A DNA stretch of 64,000 nucleotides from Agriterribacter humi (GCF_009192765.1 NZ_VOHQ01000002.1:496001-560000); one strand, 5' to 3'; positions 1-8,659 are shown, numbered from the stretch's first letter. Notes: generated by a model not told the origin, from the letters alone. Numbers and translations: made by a program.

Positions 1-188
1 TCAATATTCAACGCCAGAACAATATTCATTAATACCGGCAGGGAAGGCACCGTACGGTTATTTTCAATCTGGGAGATCAACCCCTTGCTCACCTGGGCTT
101 TGGTAGCCAGTTCCTGCACTGTTTTTTTTTGTGTTTTCCTGGTTTCCTTAATTTTATTACTGATCTGGATTAGTACATCTTCCTGCAT
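1..188 (-). CDS. XRE/Cro-C1 family transcriptional regulator, 3' part cut off by window edge
   Basis: Reading the minus strand from an ATG at 188 gives about 62 residues of an open frame that runs off the left edge. It starts MQEDVLIQISNKIKE and contains a helix-turn-helix of the Cro/C1 type: the segment QELATKAQVSKGLISQIEN matches helix 2, turn and recognition helix, followed by the usual NRTVPSLPVLMNI stretch. Regulators with this HTH at the very N-terminus often carry a C-terminal cupin sensor domain, but that part would lie outside the window, so the ligand cannot be guessed. A plus-strand open frame over the same bases has no family features and is a shadow. Confidence 0.85.
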   Translation of the reverse strand, partial: MQEDVLIQISNKIKETRKTQKKTVQELATKAQVSKGLISQIENNRTVPSLPVLMNIVLALNI

Positions 189-532
189 TAGACTTGTTTT
201 ACTGCAATTGAATAAATTGACAAAGATAATATTAAGCTTTTTTGGTGATATAATAATTGTATGCCGACTAAAACATGGCAGGGAATGTGGCAAGAACCGG
301 GAATACTGTTACATGAATCAATAAAATATCAAATCCAAAGCGCTAAACCCGAAATCCGGGGGAAAAGCATTAAGAACCAAATCAAGAACCAAATAAAATC
401 TGTCTATCTATGGCAGGACAAGACACACCTGATACCTGAATGCTGATACCTGATAGTTTAATAGTTTTTGTACCTTTCTGCTCCTGCTTCCCGGGAATAA
501 AAATATTCTTCATTCAATTAATTGAATAGCTT
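189..532. other. Intergenic region with repeat copy; divergent promoters expected
   Basis: This 344-base gap separates the divergent XRE regulator and phosphoglycerate mutase genes. About a third of it (345-456) is a copy of the interspersed repeat described separately. An open frame at 261-446 is made mostly of that repeat and has no protein features. I find no clear TTTG-N19-TANNTTTG promoter, although both flanking genes need one here. Confidence 0.5.
345..456 (-). repeat. Degenerate interspersed repeat, copy 1
   Basis: Read on the minus strand, this segment begins with CTATCAGGTATCAGC and TTCAGGTATCAGG, then has ATTTGGTTCTTGATTTGG, TTCTTAATGCTTTT and CCGGATTTCGGGTTT. The same modules in the same order are found at 9697-9960 (plus strand), and the second half at 42378-42455 (plus strand). 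The copies are diverged and lie only between genes. Function unknown. Confidence 0.6.
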
Positions 533-1138
533 ATGCCCTTATTGGTAATTATACGACACGGACAATCGCAATGGAACCTGGAAAACAGATTTACGGGTAA
601 TAAAGATGTGCCGCTTACAGAACTGGGCAGGGAAGAAGCGCATGTGGCCGGAAAAAAGCTTAAAAACATTGTGTTCGATCAGGCGTTCACATCATTACTG
701 GAGCGGGCAGATGAAACGCTTGCTATTGTACTTGAGGAAATTGACCAGGCGGAATTACCTGTAATAAAGAACAGTGCCTTAAATGAAAGGAATTATGGCG
801 ACTTGCAGGGGCTGAATAAAACCGAAATGGCAAAAAAGTATGGTTCGCAACAGGTGGATCTTTGGCGGCGTGGTTATGATGTACAACCTCCGGGCGGTGA
901 AAGCTTAAAGGATACCGCCACAAGAGTTATTCCTTTTTACCAGCAGGAAATAGAACCTTTGTTAATAGCCGATAAAAATATACTGGTAGTAGCGCACGGC
1001 AATAGTTTAAGGGCACTGATGATGTATCTTGAAAAGATAAGCCCTGAAAATATTATCACGGTCAATATTCCAACAGGGGTGCCACGCGTGTATACTTTCA
1101 GCAGTCACCTGAAACTGGTTGATGCTTTGTATATATAA
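533..1138 (+). CDS. gpmA: 2,3-bisphosphoglycerate-dependent phosphoglycerate mutase
   Basis: Interconverts 3-phosphoglycerate and 2-phosphoglycerate in glycolysis and gluconeogenesis, in the cytoplasm. The 201-residue protein has the histidine-phosphatase signature RHG at residues 8-10 (H9 is the expected phosphohistidine), the following QSQWNLENRFTG block typical of true mutases, the NERNYGDLQGLNK block with acid E85, and the second catalytic histidine in VVAHGNSLR (H155). It is shorter than the roughly 250-residue E. coli enzyme but complete at both ends. It is a single-gene unit facing away from the two-component cluster. A broad-specificity histidine phosphatase is the alternative, but the NERxYGxLQG block argues for GpmA. 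Confidence 0.93.
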   Translation: MPLLVIIRHGQSQWNLENRFTGNKDVPLTELGREEAHVAGKKLKNIVFDQAFTSLLERADETLAIVLEEIDQAELPVIKNSALNERNYGDLQGLNKTEMAKKYGSQQVDLWRRGYDVQPPGGESLKDTATRVIPFYQQEIEPLLIADKNILVVAHGNSLRALMMYLEKISPENIITVNIPTGVPRVYTFSSHLKLVDALYI

Positions 1139-1247
1139 TAGGAAGTTAACAGTAAGTAGTAAGCGAATGGGAGCGTTTGCCCGTCTAAAGTTTCTTATCT
1201 TAATTTATTATGTGATTTTTATGTTTATCAATATCACCCCCGTTATT

Positions 1248-1886
1248 TCATACAAGGTCATAATTACCCTTTAACTCCTTTAGCTCGAAAAAATTACTGA
1301 TGTTTAATTTCTTAAACATTTTTGATTTTTGAGTAGCCGCTGTTGATTTTTTTATCTCAAGCTGAATACATATTTCAGGCATTGTTTTGCCTGCCAGTAA
1401 TAAGTCAGCAATTTCTCTTTCCCGGGGGGAAAGCGTTTTGAAAGGATTATCAGTTTTTAAAAGAGAAGATTGGTCTATTAAAGTATATGATAAAGAATCG
1501 CTTATGTAATTTCTTTTATTTAGTACCTGGTCTATGGCTATTTTCAGTATATCAAGTGGGGCATCTTTTGAAAGAAAGCCCTGAGCTCCTGCTTTTAACA
1601 TTATGGGCGCATAAATACTTTCCGCACTCATTGAAAAAACCAATATTGACAGTTCGGGATAATGTATCCGGATATATTTAACCAGGGCAGTTGTATCTGT
1701 GCCGGGCATCTGTATATCCAGCATGAGCAGATCATACGAAGCCGACTGAAGTTTAATTAGTACACTGTCTCCATCGAATGCTTCCTGAATTTCAGCTCCG
1801 GGATAGATGCTTTCCAGCAATATTTTTACACCTTTCCTGACAATTTTATGATCATCTGCCAACAGAAATATTTTTGCCATGCTCAC
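1248..1886 (-). CDS. LuxR/NarL-family response regulator
   Basis: Two-component response regulator of 212 residues. Residues 4-125 form a receiver domain with the acidic pair D11/D12, phosphoacceptor D57 in LMLDIQMPG, and the switch lysine in FLSKDAP. Residues about 145-205 form a LuxR-type helix-turn-helix starting LSPREREIADLLLAGK. It is the last gene of a minus-strand series: cupin, PAS histidine kinase, soluble histidine kinase, this regulator, with gaps of 60, 91 and 61 bases. The large kinase upstream has a HisKA_3-type phosphoacceptor region, the usual partner of NarL-type regulators, so pairing with it is likely. Target genes are not evident. Confidence 0.92.
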   Translation of the reverse strand: MSMAKIFLLADDHKIVRKGVKILLESIYPGAEIQEAFDGDSVLIKLQSASYDLLMLDIQMPGTDTTALVKYIRIHYPELSILVFSMSAESIYAPIMLKAGAQGFLSKDAPLDILKIAIDQVLNKRNYISDSLSYTLIDQSSLLKTDNPFKTLSPREREIADLLLAGKTMPEICIQLEIKKSTAATQKSKMFKKLNISNFFELKELKGNYDLV

Positions 1887-1947
1887 TTAAAATTTAATTA
1901 AGACATCCATCCACAATATTTCCTTCAAAGAAGTGATGTATTGTGTT

Positions 1948-2718
1948 TCACTCTTGTGCCAAAGCAATCCTTATTCCATCTTCAGAGAATGGCACATCAT
2001 TTATGCAACCATTTGTTCCCTTATGGGAGCTCTCAAATAAAAGTATGAAACGTGTTCCCTTGCCCTCCTCGGATTCTACATTAATTTTAATATTATTCGA
2101 CTTAAGAATATCATAGGTTGTTGCCAGCCCAAGGCCCATACCGCCTGGTTTCATGGTGAAATAAGGTTTAAATATTCGCTTCAGATTTTCTTTACTGATC
2201 CCGCAACCATTATCTTCAATAAGAATAAGATAATTACCATTGGCTGATTTTGTACTCAGCCTGAGCTCTCCGTTTACCGGCGGTGCCGCCTCAATGGCAT
2301 TAATCAAAATATTAGTTAGGGCAATTTTTATTTTTGGCCTGTCAAATATGGTCCGCCAGTCCTGCGGGCCAAAAGATTTCCTGAACACAATTTTTTTAAG
2401 GTTTATCCGGTCTGCAGACATGTTTATTACTTCATCAAGCAGTTCATGAATGGAATGACGCCCCGGGTTTGCTTTATCAGGTTTTTGATAATTGACCGCC
2501 TCATTTACCAGGTCATTAATCCGGTTAGAACTTCGGATGATAATATCCACGTATCGTTTCAGATATTCATCCTTAATGAGTGCTTTCAGCATATTAGCTG
2601 ACAAATTGATACTGGCAAGGGGATTACGCATTTCGTGGGCAAGGATTAGAGCAAATTGCGGAGGAGTATAAATCGAAGCCTTGGATCTGGTACTGGGCGA
2701 TATAATGACGGGGTTCAT
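1948..2718 (-). CDS. Soluble histidine kinase without a sensor domain
   Basis: A 256-residue kinase core. The H-box LAHEMRNPLASINL (H28) lies almost at the N-terminus, then come a dimerisation helix, an N-box (ILINAIEAAP), a G1 box (EDNGCGIS) and a G2 box (GGMGLGLAT) of a HATPase_c domain. There is no PAS, membrane or periplasmic segment, so it must take its signal from a partner. It is a HisKA-type kinase, while its upstream neighbour is HisKA_3-type; both are followed by only one response regulator. It may regulate the other kinase, or act on the same regulator or on one elsewhere. The C-terminal 30 residues after the ATPase domain are unassigned. Confidence 0.88.
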   Translation of the reverse strand: MNPVIISPSTRSKASIYTPPQFALILAHEMRNPLASINLSANMLKALIKDEYLKRYVDIIIRSSNRINDLVNEAVNYQKPDKANPGRHSIHELLDEVINMSADRINLKKIVFRKSFGPQDWRTIFDRPKIKIALTNILINAIEAAPPVNGELRLSTKSANGNYLILIEDNGCGISKENLKRIFKPYFTMKPGGMGLGLATTYDILKSNNIKINVESEEGKGTRFILLFESSHKGTNGCINDVPFSEDGIRIALAQE

Positions 2719-2809
2719 CTGGCGAAATTTAGGTTAAGAATGTTTAATTGAAGGTTGCAGGATATTATATCGGGCAACAGCTATATCTTTTGCGTAGAGT
2801 ATTCATTGG

Positions 2810-4666
2810 TCAAATATTTTTACTAGCTGTGAGAGCCACCGGTTCGGGGTTAGGCAATGGAATTACCAGGCTTAGTTCAAACCCCTTACCGGCTGCTGAA
2901 GCGATATGCACTTTTCCATTAAATAACTCAGTTCTGGTCATAATATTTCTGATACCAATTCCCAGGCTGTGTTCAGCCATATCGAATCCTTTCCCATTAT
3001 CTGAAATGACCATTTTTAATTCCATTTCATTCAGTCTGATACCAATTTTAGCACGGGTAGCCTTCGAATGTTTGAGAATATTGGTTATTTGTTCCTGTAC
3101 GATTCTGAAAATATTCAGTTGTAGTTTTTCAGACAGCATCTCTGCTTCAACGCCATGCACATCGAATTCGATTTTTATGGGATGAATCCTGACCATGTCA
3201 TTTATTAAGTTTCTGATATTGGCAAATAACATATGCTGGTCCGGGATGATTAACGTTTTTGCAAGTTGCCTGAGTTCCTCTATTGCAGACCCCAATAGAC
3301 GGCAGGACTCTTCCAGGTATAGCTTACTGTTGTTTTCATCTTTTTGTGCCATTTGTGTATACAGTTTGGCCATAGCCAGTACCTGATTTACATTATCATG
3401 TAATTCTCTTCCAATCTCAGCCCGTTGCTTCTCCTGGGCAATAAGAACTGCCTCTGTGATCTCCCGATGCTTTGTAAGTTTTTCTTCCAAAAGGCTGTTT
3501 TCTAAAAGGATCCTTTCTGTGATATCTGTTTCAATAGAAAAATATCTTTCGCTATTCCCCCATTCATCCAATAAGGGTTGACCCTGCACATGCATCCAAA
3601 ACTTGCGGCCCGATTTACTGTAATTGACGATGTCGCAATTAAAAGATTGCTTGTTTTTCATCTTCTGTTTAACATATTCAGCGGTTGTTGCGGATGTGTC
3701 CCTGCCCTGAAGGAAAGCCGCAGGTTTCTTGCCCAGGGCTTCCTCCGGCTCGTATTCGGTAATCCGGGTAAAAGCCTTGTTGACCCAGGTAATTTTATTT
3801 TCAGCATCGGTAATGATGATGGCATTGTTCGTTTGCCGGGCGATCATGGTTAATCTTCTTTCACTTTCCAATACTTGCATTTCAGCCAATTTCCTTGCGG
3901 TAACATCCTGGGTGGAACCGATCATCCGGCAAGCTTTGTTTTCCTCATAAATGATATGAGCCCGGTCATGAACATAAGCATATTCTCCGTTAGCCCTTTC
4001 AAACCGGTAATCCTCTTCCCATAAGCTGCCCGATTTGGCGATGATAATTTTATGCAGACCAGCCAGAACACGTTCTTTATCATCCGGGTGCAGCCGGCTC
4101 TCCCAGAAAGATTGGGGAACGAGCGTATTTTCGATCGGAAAACCAAAAACTCTTTTATGACCTCCATCAATCCAGAACAACTCCTTATCTTGCAAATCCC
4201 ATTCCCATAAGCAATCGTTGGTAACCTCTGTCACAAATTTGTACAGTTCGTGGAGTGCCCTGAGCTGTTCCTCCATACGTACGGACACCGACTGGTTACA
4301 ATTTTTGATGGAAACAGAAAGCACATCGCTGGCAGGATAGACGATGATGTCGAACCAACCACCCATTTCTGCCCAATATTCACGGAAATGAATAGGGATA
4401 TTTTGGAGAAACGCCTTATCGTAGATCCTGTAAAAATCCATTGGAATAATTCCGGCAAATTTTTCCCATAGGTTTTTCCCAACAATATCTTTCGAAAGTA
4501 CACCCAGTAATTTCTCGGCCGCCTTATTCCAGCTAATCACAGTCCATTTCTTATCCACTGTTAAAAAGCCATTCAGAATTGTTTCAGAAATTGGTATGCA
4601 GGAATAGTCACTGTTGCTTTTCTGACGTGTAAAAGAAATGTGGTTTAAAGGAACCTGAACAACCAT
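2810..4666 (-). CDS. PAS-domain sensor histidine kinase (HisKA_3 type)
   Basis: A 618-residue cytoplasmic sensor kinase with no membrane segment. It has three PAS-like domains at about residues 22-120, 143-262 (with a PAC end at GSTQDVTARK) and 272-386 (PAC end at IETDITER). After a short coiled linker comes a HisKA_3 region with RAEIGRELHDNVNQ (H423), then a HATPase_c domain with SDNGKGFD and LGIGIRNIMTRTE. The third PAS resembles LOV-like PAS in AFLQGRDT but has no photoactive cysteine, so it is not a blue-light sensor by this test. It is preceded by a cupin gene and followed by a second kinase and a LuxR-type regulator, its probable output. Ligand unknown. Confidence 0.9.
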   Translation of the reverse strand: MVVQVPLNHISFTRQKSNSDYSCIPISETILNGFLTVDKKWTVISWNKAAEKLLGVLSKDIVGKNLWEKFAGIIPMDFYRIYDKAFLQNIPIHFREYWAEMGGWFDIIVYPASDVLSVSIKNCNQSVSVRMEEQLRALHELYKFVTEVTNDCLWEWDLQDKELFWIDGGHKRVFGFPIENTLVPQSFWESRLHPDDKERVLAGLHKIIIAKSGSLWEEDYRFERANGEYAYVHDRAHIIYEENKACRMIGSTQDVTARKLAEMQVLESERRLTMIARQTNNAIIITDAENKITWVNKAFTRITEYEPEEALGKKPAAFLQGRDTSATTAEYVKQKMKNKQSFNCDIVNYSKSGRKFWMHVQGQPLLDEWGNSERYFSIETDITERILLENSLLEEKLTKHREITEAVLIAQEKQRAEIGRELHDNVNQVLAMAKLYTQMAQKDENNSKLYLEESCRLLGSAIEELRQLAKTLIIPDQHMLFANIRNLINDMVRIHPIKIEFDVHGVEAEMLSEKLQLNIFRIVQEQITNILKHSKATRAKIGIRLNEMELKMVISDNGKGFDMAEHSLGIGIRNIMTRTELFNGKVHIASAAGKGFELSLVIPLPNPEPVALTASKNI

Positions 4667-4726
4667 AAATCGCTATAATTTGATGAAACAGAATTGGATT
4701 TTCCCCTTATTTTACTAAAAAAGCAT

Positions 4727-5086
4727 TTACTCGTACCCGCTTTTGATAATTGTCAGAATCATTTTGAACCGTCCATTAGGTGTAATGAAATTCGGCGCAT
4801 GTGCCGGTATGATTATTCCTTGTCCCGATTGAAGTAAATGTGATATCTTATCAATTACGATCTCTGCCTTGCCTTCAATGATCTGTGCAAAGGAGTCGAA
4901 CGGGGATATCTTTTCCGTTAATCCCTCTCCACTGTCAAAAGACATCACACTGATACTTCCTGTCGATTTTTTTATGATCGTTTTAATCACTACTGAATTA
5001 GCCATATACTCAATGATTTCAACAATGATATGTGATTTAGCTTTTTCCAATTCAATGTTGTCCATTTCTTTCGTTTTGTTATTCAT
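4727..5086 (-). CDS. Cupin-domain protein
   Basis: A 119-residue single-domain protein. The central segment (PFDSFAQIIEGKAEIVID followed by LLQSGQGIIIPAHAPNFI) is a cupin beta-barrel with the second cupin motif region; the first motif lacks the usual HxH histidines, so metal binding is uncertain. It lies 60 bases upstream of the PAS histidine kinase on the same strand and may be the first gene of that signalling operon, for example as a small-molecule binder or a target. No signal peptide. Function beyond the fold cannot be stated. Confidence 0.75.
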   Translation of the reverse strand: MNNKTKEMDNIELEKAKSHIIVEIIEYMANSVVIKTIIKKSTGSISVMSFDSGEGLTEKISPFDSFAQIIEGKAEIVIDKISHLLQSGQGIIIPAHAPNFITPNGRFKMILTIIKSGYE

Positions 5087-5594
5087 AATCCGGGAATTTA
5101 AAAGCTTAATTATTTTCAGCCTGTCATCTTTGTTGAATTGGCAGGCAGGAATTTAGAAAGTGCAAGTGTTCTGTGAATTGAACAAAACCTGTTTTTTTAA
5201 CTACAGATAAAGGAGTAACTACCGGATGCCCGATACGGTAAATTTCTTATTCTTCCTGTTCATTCAGTTTGTGGTTGGTTCTATGATTTTGGCTTTGCGC
5301 CTGGTCATATCGGGAAGGATTAATTTCTTCCGATGAAGGTAGATTGATTGGCAATAAGTATTGTTACACAGTTTCTGAAAAAGCTTACATAATTCACACA
5401 TTTAGCTAATGGTACGCCCTCTGTATAAAAGATCCATGGGGATTAAGCGTTATTCCCGGGTAGGATGAGCTATTCCGGGACGTTGAAACCCTCTGGTAAT
5501 ACTATGTTACTAACTTAGATATGTTTGACTGCGGATATTTGTAAATGAAATGTTTTTGCCTTTAGCGTTTTTGCCATGGGATAACAACCGGGGG
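5087..5594. other. Intergenic region between cupin gene and AraC-type gene
   Basis: A 508-base gap between two minus-strand genes. It should hold the promoter of the cupin/kinase operon near 5090-5200, but no good consensus match was found. On the plus strand it holds one small hydrophobic open frame (5226-5336, listed separately) and a TATGTTTG box near 5520 without a matching -33 element. Nothing else is recognisable. Confidence 0.4.
5226..5336 (+). CDS. Possible small membrane protein of 36 residues
   Basis: An ATG at 5226 is preceded by AAAGGAG with about 10 bases of spacing and opens a 36-codon frame ending in TGA at 5336. The peptide begins MPDTVNFLFFLFIQFVVG, is strongly hydrophobic through about residue 28 and has basic residues at the end (SGRINFFR), which fits a single membrane-spanning segment with the C-terminus inside. 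It is antisense to the surrounding transcription units. I recognise no family. A chance frame is a real alternative, because Shine-Dalgarno sites carry little weight in Bacteroidota. Confidence 0.25.
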   Translation: MPDTVNFLFFLFIQFVVGSMILALRLVISGRINFFR

Positions 5595-6155
5595 TTACAT
5601 ATTTTCCAGCATATTGCGCCTTTTATCCTTGAGCTGTTTGAAGTAGGAAGGCGTTAAGCCTGTTACTTGCTTAAACTGTTTGGAAAGATGCGCTACGCTG
5701 CTGTAATGCAACAGGTAGGCAATTTTTGTAAGGTTAAGTTCATCATATATGAGCAATTCCTTTACCCTTTCAATTCTGTGGGTAATAAGGAATTTTTCAA
5801 TCGTAATACCCTGAGCTTCTGAAAACAGGTTGGCCAAATACGTGTAATCGTGGTTTAACTTTTGACTCAGGAATTCGGAAAAATTAATATTCAATGGTTC
5901 CTCTGAATAATGGACAAGTTCAATGATCACATTTTTTATCTTCTCTATAAGAACGCTTTTTTTGTCATCCATTAATTCAAGACCTGATTTAAGCAAAGCG
6001 GTTTTAATTGCATTATGCTGCGCCGTTGTGATATTCCCTGAAATATCTGCTTCGCCCAATTCTACCGATGTGAACGGCAATCCCAATTTATGAAGTTCCT
6101 CTTTCACCACCATCTTACAGCGGATACAAACCATATTTTTTATATGTAATTTCAA
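5595..6155 (-). CDS. AraC-family transcriptional regulator with N-terminal CxxC segment
   Basis: A 186-residue protein in two parts. Residues 1-70 resemble a small ferredoxin-like heavy-metal-associated fold, with a CxxC at C10/C13 in MVCIRCKMVV and a later hydrophobic strand. Residues about 85-180 form the AraC/XylS double helix-turn-helix, with LTKIAYLLHYSSVAHLSKQFKQ and the closing GLTPSYFKQ. The N-terminal cysteine pair could sense a metal or thiol, but the segment departs from a true HMA consensus (GMxCxxC), so this is inference. It is a single gene between long spacers. No target is evident. Confidence 0.85.
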   Translation of the reverse strand: MKLHIKNMVCIRCKMVVKEELHKLGLPFTSVELGEADISGNITTAQHNAIKTALLKSGLELMDDKKSVLIEKIKNVIIELVHYSEEPLNINFSEFLSQKLNHDYTYLANLFSEAQGITIEKFLITHRIERVKELLIYDELNLTKIAYLLHYSSVAHLSKQFKQVTGLTPSYFKQLKDKRRNMLENM

Positions 6156-6353
6156 ATGATTTTTTTAGTAAGGTTTTTGCGTATGCAAAAAAGGTACTTC
6201 GCAGATTAAAACGGGTCGGCGGAACACACAAATATAAGAATTCTGACCACTAAGCACTCAAAAGGCGCGACCAGGGAAAAACATAAGGTTACCTCGTTTT
6301 GCAGTTGCAGAAGCCAGCAAAATAAAACCCCATTGAAATGCTGCTCACTTTAA

Positions 6354-6380
6354 AGCAGGATTTGCAGGAGGATGCCTGCT
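6354..6380 (-). terminator. Weak hairpin at the end of glnS
   Basis: AGCAGG (6354-6359) and CCTGCT (6375-6380) form an inverted repeat overlapping the glnS stop codon. On the minus strand the stem is followed by TTAAAG rather than a run of T, so it is a poor intrinsic terminator at best. Confidence 0.25.
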
Positions 6381-8043
6381 ATTTTTTACTTTCTTTGGCC
6401 CAGGTATCTTTTAAAGTAACGGTTCTGTTAAATACCAGCTTTCCGGGCGATGAATGTTTGTCAATAGTAAAGTAGCCCTTGCGTATAAACTGAAATTTTT
6501 CTCCTTCAACGGCGGCTTTCAGCGAGGCTTCAATGTATGCTTTTTTAATAATCTGCAGAGAGCTGCGATGAATGTACGAAGTAAAATCTCCTTCCTCAAC
6601 AGCAGGGTTTTCTACTGTAAAGAGCCTGTCGTATAACCTTACCTCTGCTTCTGCTGCATGCGCTACGCTTACCCAGTGAATGGTTCCTTTTGCACGTATG
6701 CCGGAGACATCATTGCCGCTTTTGCTTTCCGGAATATAGCTGCAATGGATGGCTGTAATATTGCCGGCATCATCTTTAATGCAATCTTCGCATTTTACGA
6801 TATAAGCGCTTTTAAGGCGCACCATAGCGCCGGGCGCCAGCCTGAACCATTTTTTTGCAGGCGTTTCCATAAAATCTTCCCGCTCTATCCACAGTTCTCC
6901 CGAAAAAATAACCGGCCTTGTTCCTCCGTTATTTTCTGCCTCAGGGTTATTTTCACTGAATACTTCTTCCGTTTGATCTGCAGGATAATTGGTTATTATT
7001 AATTTTACCGGGTCCAGCACTGCCATGCGGCGAAGGGCAATTTTATTGAGATGTTCTCTTACACAATATTCCAGCAGGCTCATATCCACCAGGTTCTCTC
7101 TTTTAGCTACACCTATCCGGGTGCAAAAATCGCGAATGCTTTCAGGAGTAAATCCCCTGCGGCGCATACCGCTGATGGTTGTCATGCGGGGATCATCCCA
7201 TCCGTCTACATGGTTTTCATTCACCAGTTGAAGCAATTTTCGTTTGCTTGTAATGGTATAGGTAAGGTTGCGGCGGGCGAATTCATATTGTTTGGAAGGA
7301 AAGATCTCTAATTTTTCAATCAGCCAGTCGTACAATTCCCGGTGGGGTACAAATTCAAGCGTACAGATAGAATGGGTAACTTCTTCAATGCTGTCGCTTT
7401 GACCATGGGCAAAATCATACATCGGGTAAATGCACCATTTGTCTCCTGTGCGATGGTGATGTGCATGTTTAATGCGGTATAATACCGGGTCGCGCATGAG
7501 CATATTGATATGCGCCATGTCAATTTTAGCCCTCAGCGTTTTACTGCCATCCGTAAATTCTCCCTTTTTCATGCGTTCAAACAGGTCCAGGTTTTCCTGA
7601 ACAGTGCGGTCGCGGTAGGGGCTGTTTCTTCCAGGTTCAGTAGGTGTTCCTTTTAAAGCGGCGATTTGTTCGGAACTGCTGTCATCAACATATGCCAGTT
7701 CTTTTTTTATAAGGTCAATGGCAAACTGGTAAAGTACATCAAAGTAGTCGGAGGCATACAATTCATGCTTCCATTCAAAACCCAGCCATTTTACATCTTC
7801 CTTAATGCTATCTACATATTCTGTTTCTTCAGTTACCGGGTTGGTATCATCAAAACGAAGATTGGTATATCCCCCGTATTTCTTTGTTAATCCAAAATTC
7901 AGACAAATACTGGAAGCGTGCCCTATATGAAGGTACCCATTGGGTTCCGGGGGAAAGCGGGTAACGATCTGCTTGTATTTACCATTCTTAAGGCCTTCCT
8001 CTACGATTTCCTCGATAAAATTAAGTCCCTTTTCTTCAGTCAT
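6379..8043 (-). CDS. glnS: Glutamine--tRNA ligase
   Basis: Class I aminoacyl-tRNA synthetase that charges tRNA-Gln with glutamine in the cytoplasm. The 554-residue protein has the HIGH motif exactly (HIGH at residues 39-42, in [15 protein letters not shown]), the GlnRS-specific RFDDTNP block, the catalytic-domain [11 protein letters not shown] block, and a KMSKS equivalent SKRKL near residue 267. The C-terminal anticodon-binding beta-barrel region ([13 protein letters not shown]) is present and the length is normal for bacterial GlnRS. A GluRS is excluded by the GlnRS-type blocks. The gene stands alone, transcribed away from the ribosomal protein cluster, with a good -7 box upstream. Confidence 0.97.
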   Translation of the reverse strand: MTEEKGLNFIEEIVEEGLKNGKYKQIVTRFPPEPNGYLHIGHASSICLNFGLTKKYGGYTNLRFDDTNPVTEETEYVDSIKEDVKWLGFEWKHELYASDYFDVLYQFAIDLIKKELAYVDDSSSEQIAALKGTPTEPGRNSPYRDRTVQENLDLFERMKKGEFTDGSKTLRAKIDMAHINMLMRDPVLYRIKHAHHHRTGDKWCIYPMYDFAHGQSDSIEEVTHSICTLEFVPHRELYDWLIEKLEIFPSKQYEFARRNLTYTITSKRKLLQLVNENHVDGWDDPRMTTISGMRRRGFTPESIRDFCTRIGVAKRENLVDMSLLEYCVREHLNKIALRRMAVLDPVKLIITNYPADQTEEVFSENNPEAENNGGTRPVIFSGELWIEREDFMETPAKKWFRLAPGAMVRLKSAYIVKCEDCIKDDAGNITAIHCSYIPESKSGNDVSGIRAKGTIHWVSVAHAAEAEVRLYDRLFTVENPAVEEGDFTSYIHRSSLQIIKKAYIEASLKAAVEGEKFQFIRKGYFTIDKHSSPGKLVFNRTVTLKDTWAKESKK

Positions 8044-8066
8044 TGCTGCTGTGTTCGTTTAGGGCA

Positions 8067-8074
8067 CAAATGTA
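8067..8074 (-). promoter_or_regulatory. Probable glnS promoter -7 box
   Basis: On the minus strand this octamer reads TACATTTG, a perfect match to the Bacteroidota -7 consensus TANNTTTG, 24 bases upstream of the glnS start codon. The -33 element at the expected distance is weak (no clear TTTG). Confidence 0.5.
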
Positions 8075-8344
8075 AGCCTTAGTGAAGGAAACTAAGCAGG
8101 TTAGACGGCTTAAAACAATAGTTTTTATGCAGCCTTCATCATTACTCCCTACTCCTGGCATACCCCCGGTTCCCTGATCAGTGTTTATTTGTTCTTTTTA
8201 TCATTCCTACTCTTTTTCCCCCTTAAAATTCCAGTCTCCCGGGCTATTAATCGGATTCATAGATACTGGTTTAAGCGGTGATTATTGTCCTAAACACCCT
8301 AAAAGCACTGCTTTCGGCGGAATAACACCAAAACAGGTAAAATC

Positions 8345-8378
8345 TTTTTTGATAGTAATGATATTTTACGGAACTTTG
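8345..8378 (+). promoter_or_regulatory. Probable promoter of the rpmB-rpmG cluster
   Basis: A TTTTTTG run ending at 8351 is separated by exactly 19 bases from GAACTTTG (8371-8378), which matches TANNTTTG except at its first base. This is the Bacteroidota TTTG-N19-TANNTTTG layout. Transcription would start near 8384, leaving a leader of about 16 bases before the rpmB start at 8400. Such a short leader argues against a ribosomal-protein leader element here. Confidence 0.6.
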
Positions 8379-8399
8379 CCGTCCCAAAAAAATAGGATT

Positions 8400-8636
8400 A
8401 TGGCCAGAGTATGTCAGGTTACAGGTAAAGTTCCCATAACAGGAAATCGTGTATCGCACTCGAATATCAAAACAAAGCGCAGGTTTTTACCTAATCTGCA
8501 AACCAAACGTTTTTTCCTGGCAGAAGAAGATAAGTGGATAACCCTTAAAACTTCTACTGAAGGGTTAAGAACCATCAATAAAAAAGGGTTGTATACTATA
8601 GTAAAGGAGCTGCGGGCCCAGGGAGAAAAAATCTGA
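8400..8636 (+). CDS. rpmB: 50S ribosomal protein L28
   Basis: The 78-residue protein begins [16 protein letters not shown] and contains the L28 pattern [21 protein letters not shown] near residues 19-39, with a C-terminus rich in K and R. The start at 8400 is chosen over an in-frame upstream ATG at 8181 because L28 always begins at this MA(R/K)xCxxTGK motif and because a promoter lies at 8345-8378, inside the longer frame. It is the first gene of rpmB-rpmG-DUF4295, a gene order typical of Bacteroidota. The single cysteine at position 5 gives no full zinc site. Confidence 0.97.
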   Translation: MARVCQVTGKVPITGNRVSHSNIKTKRRFLPNLQTKRFFLAEEDKWITLKTSTEGLRTINKKGLYTIVKELRAQGEKI

Positions 8637-8659
8637 TAACAATTTAAAATTTATAAGCA

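Noticed and set aside
261-446. 61-residue open frame upstream of gpmA
   Set aside because: It consists mostly of the interspersed repeat and has no conserved protein feature.
2810-4666. LOV photoreceptor domain in the PAS kinase
   Set aside because: The third PAS has AFLQGRDT but not the conserved photoactive cysteine that should precede the R-F-L-Q segment.
5513-5540. Plus-strand promoter with TATGTTTG box near 5520
   Set aside because: No TTTG lies 19 bases upstream and the only gene ahead is on the opposite strand.
8181-8399. Longer start for ribosomal protein L28
   Set aside because: The added residues do not fit L28 and the promoter boxes lie inside them.
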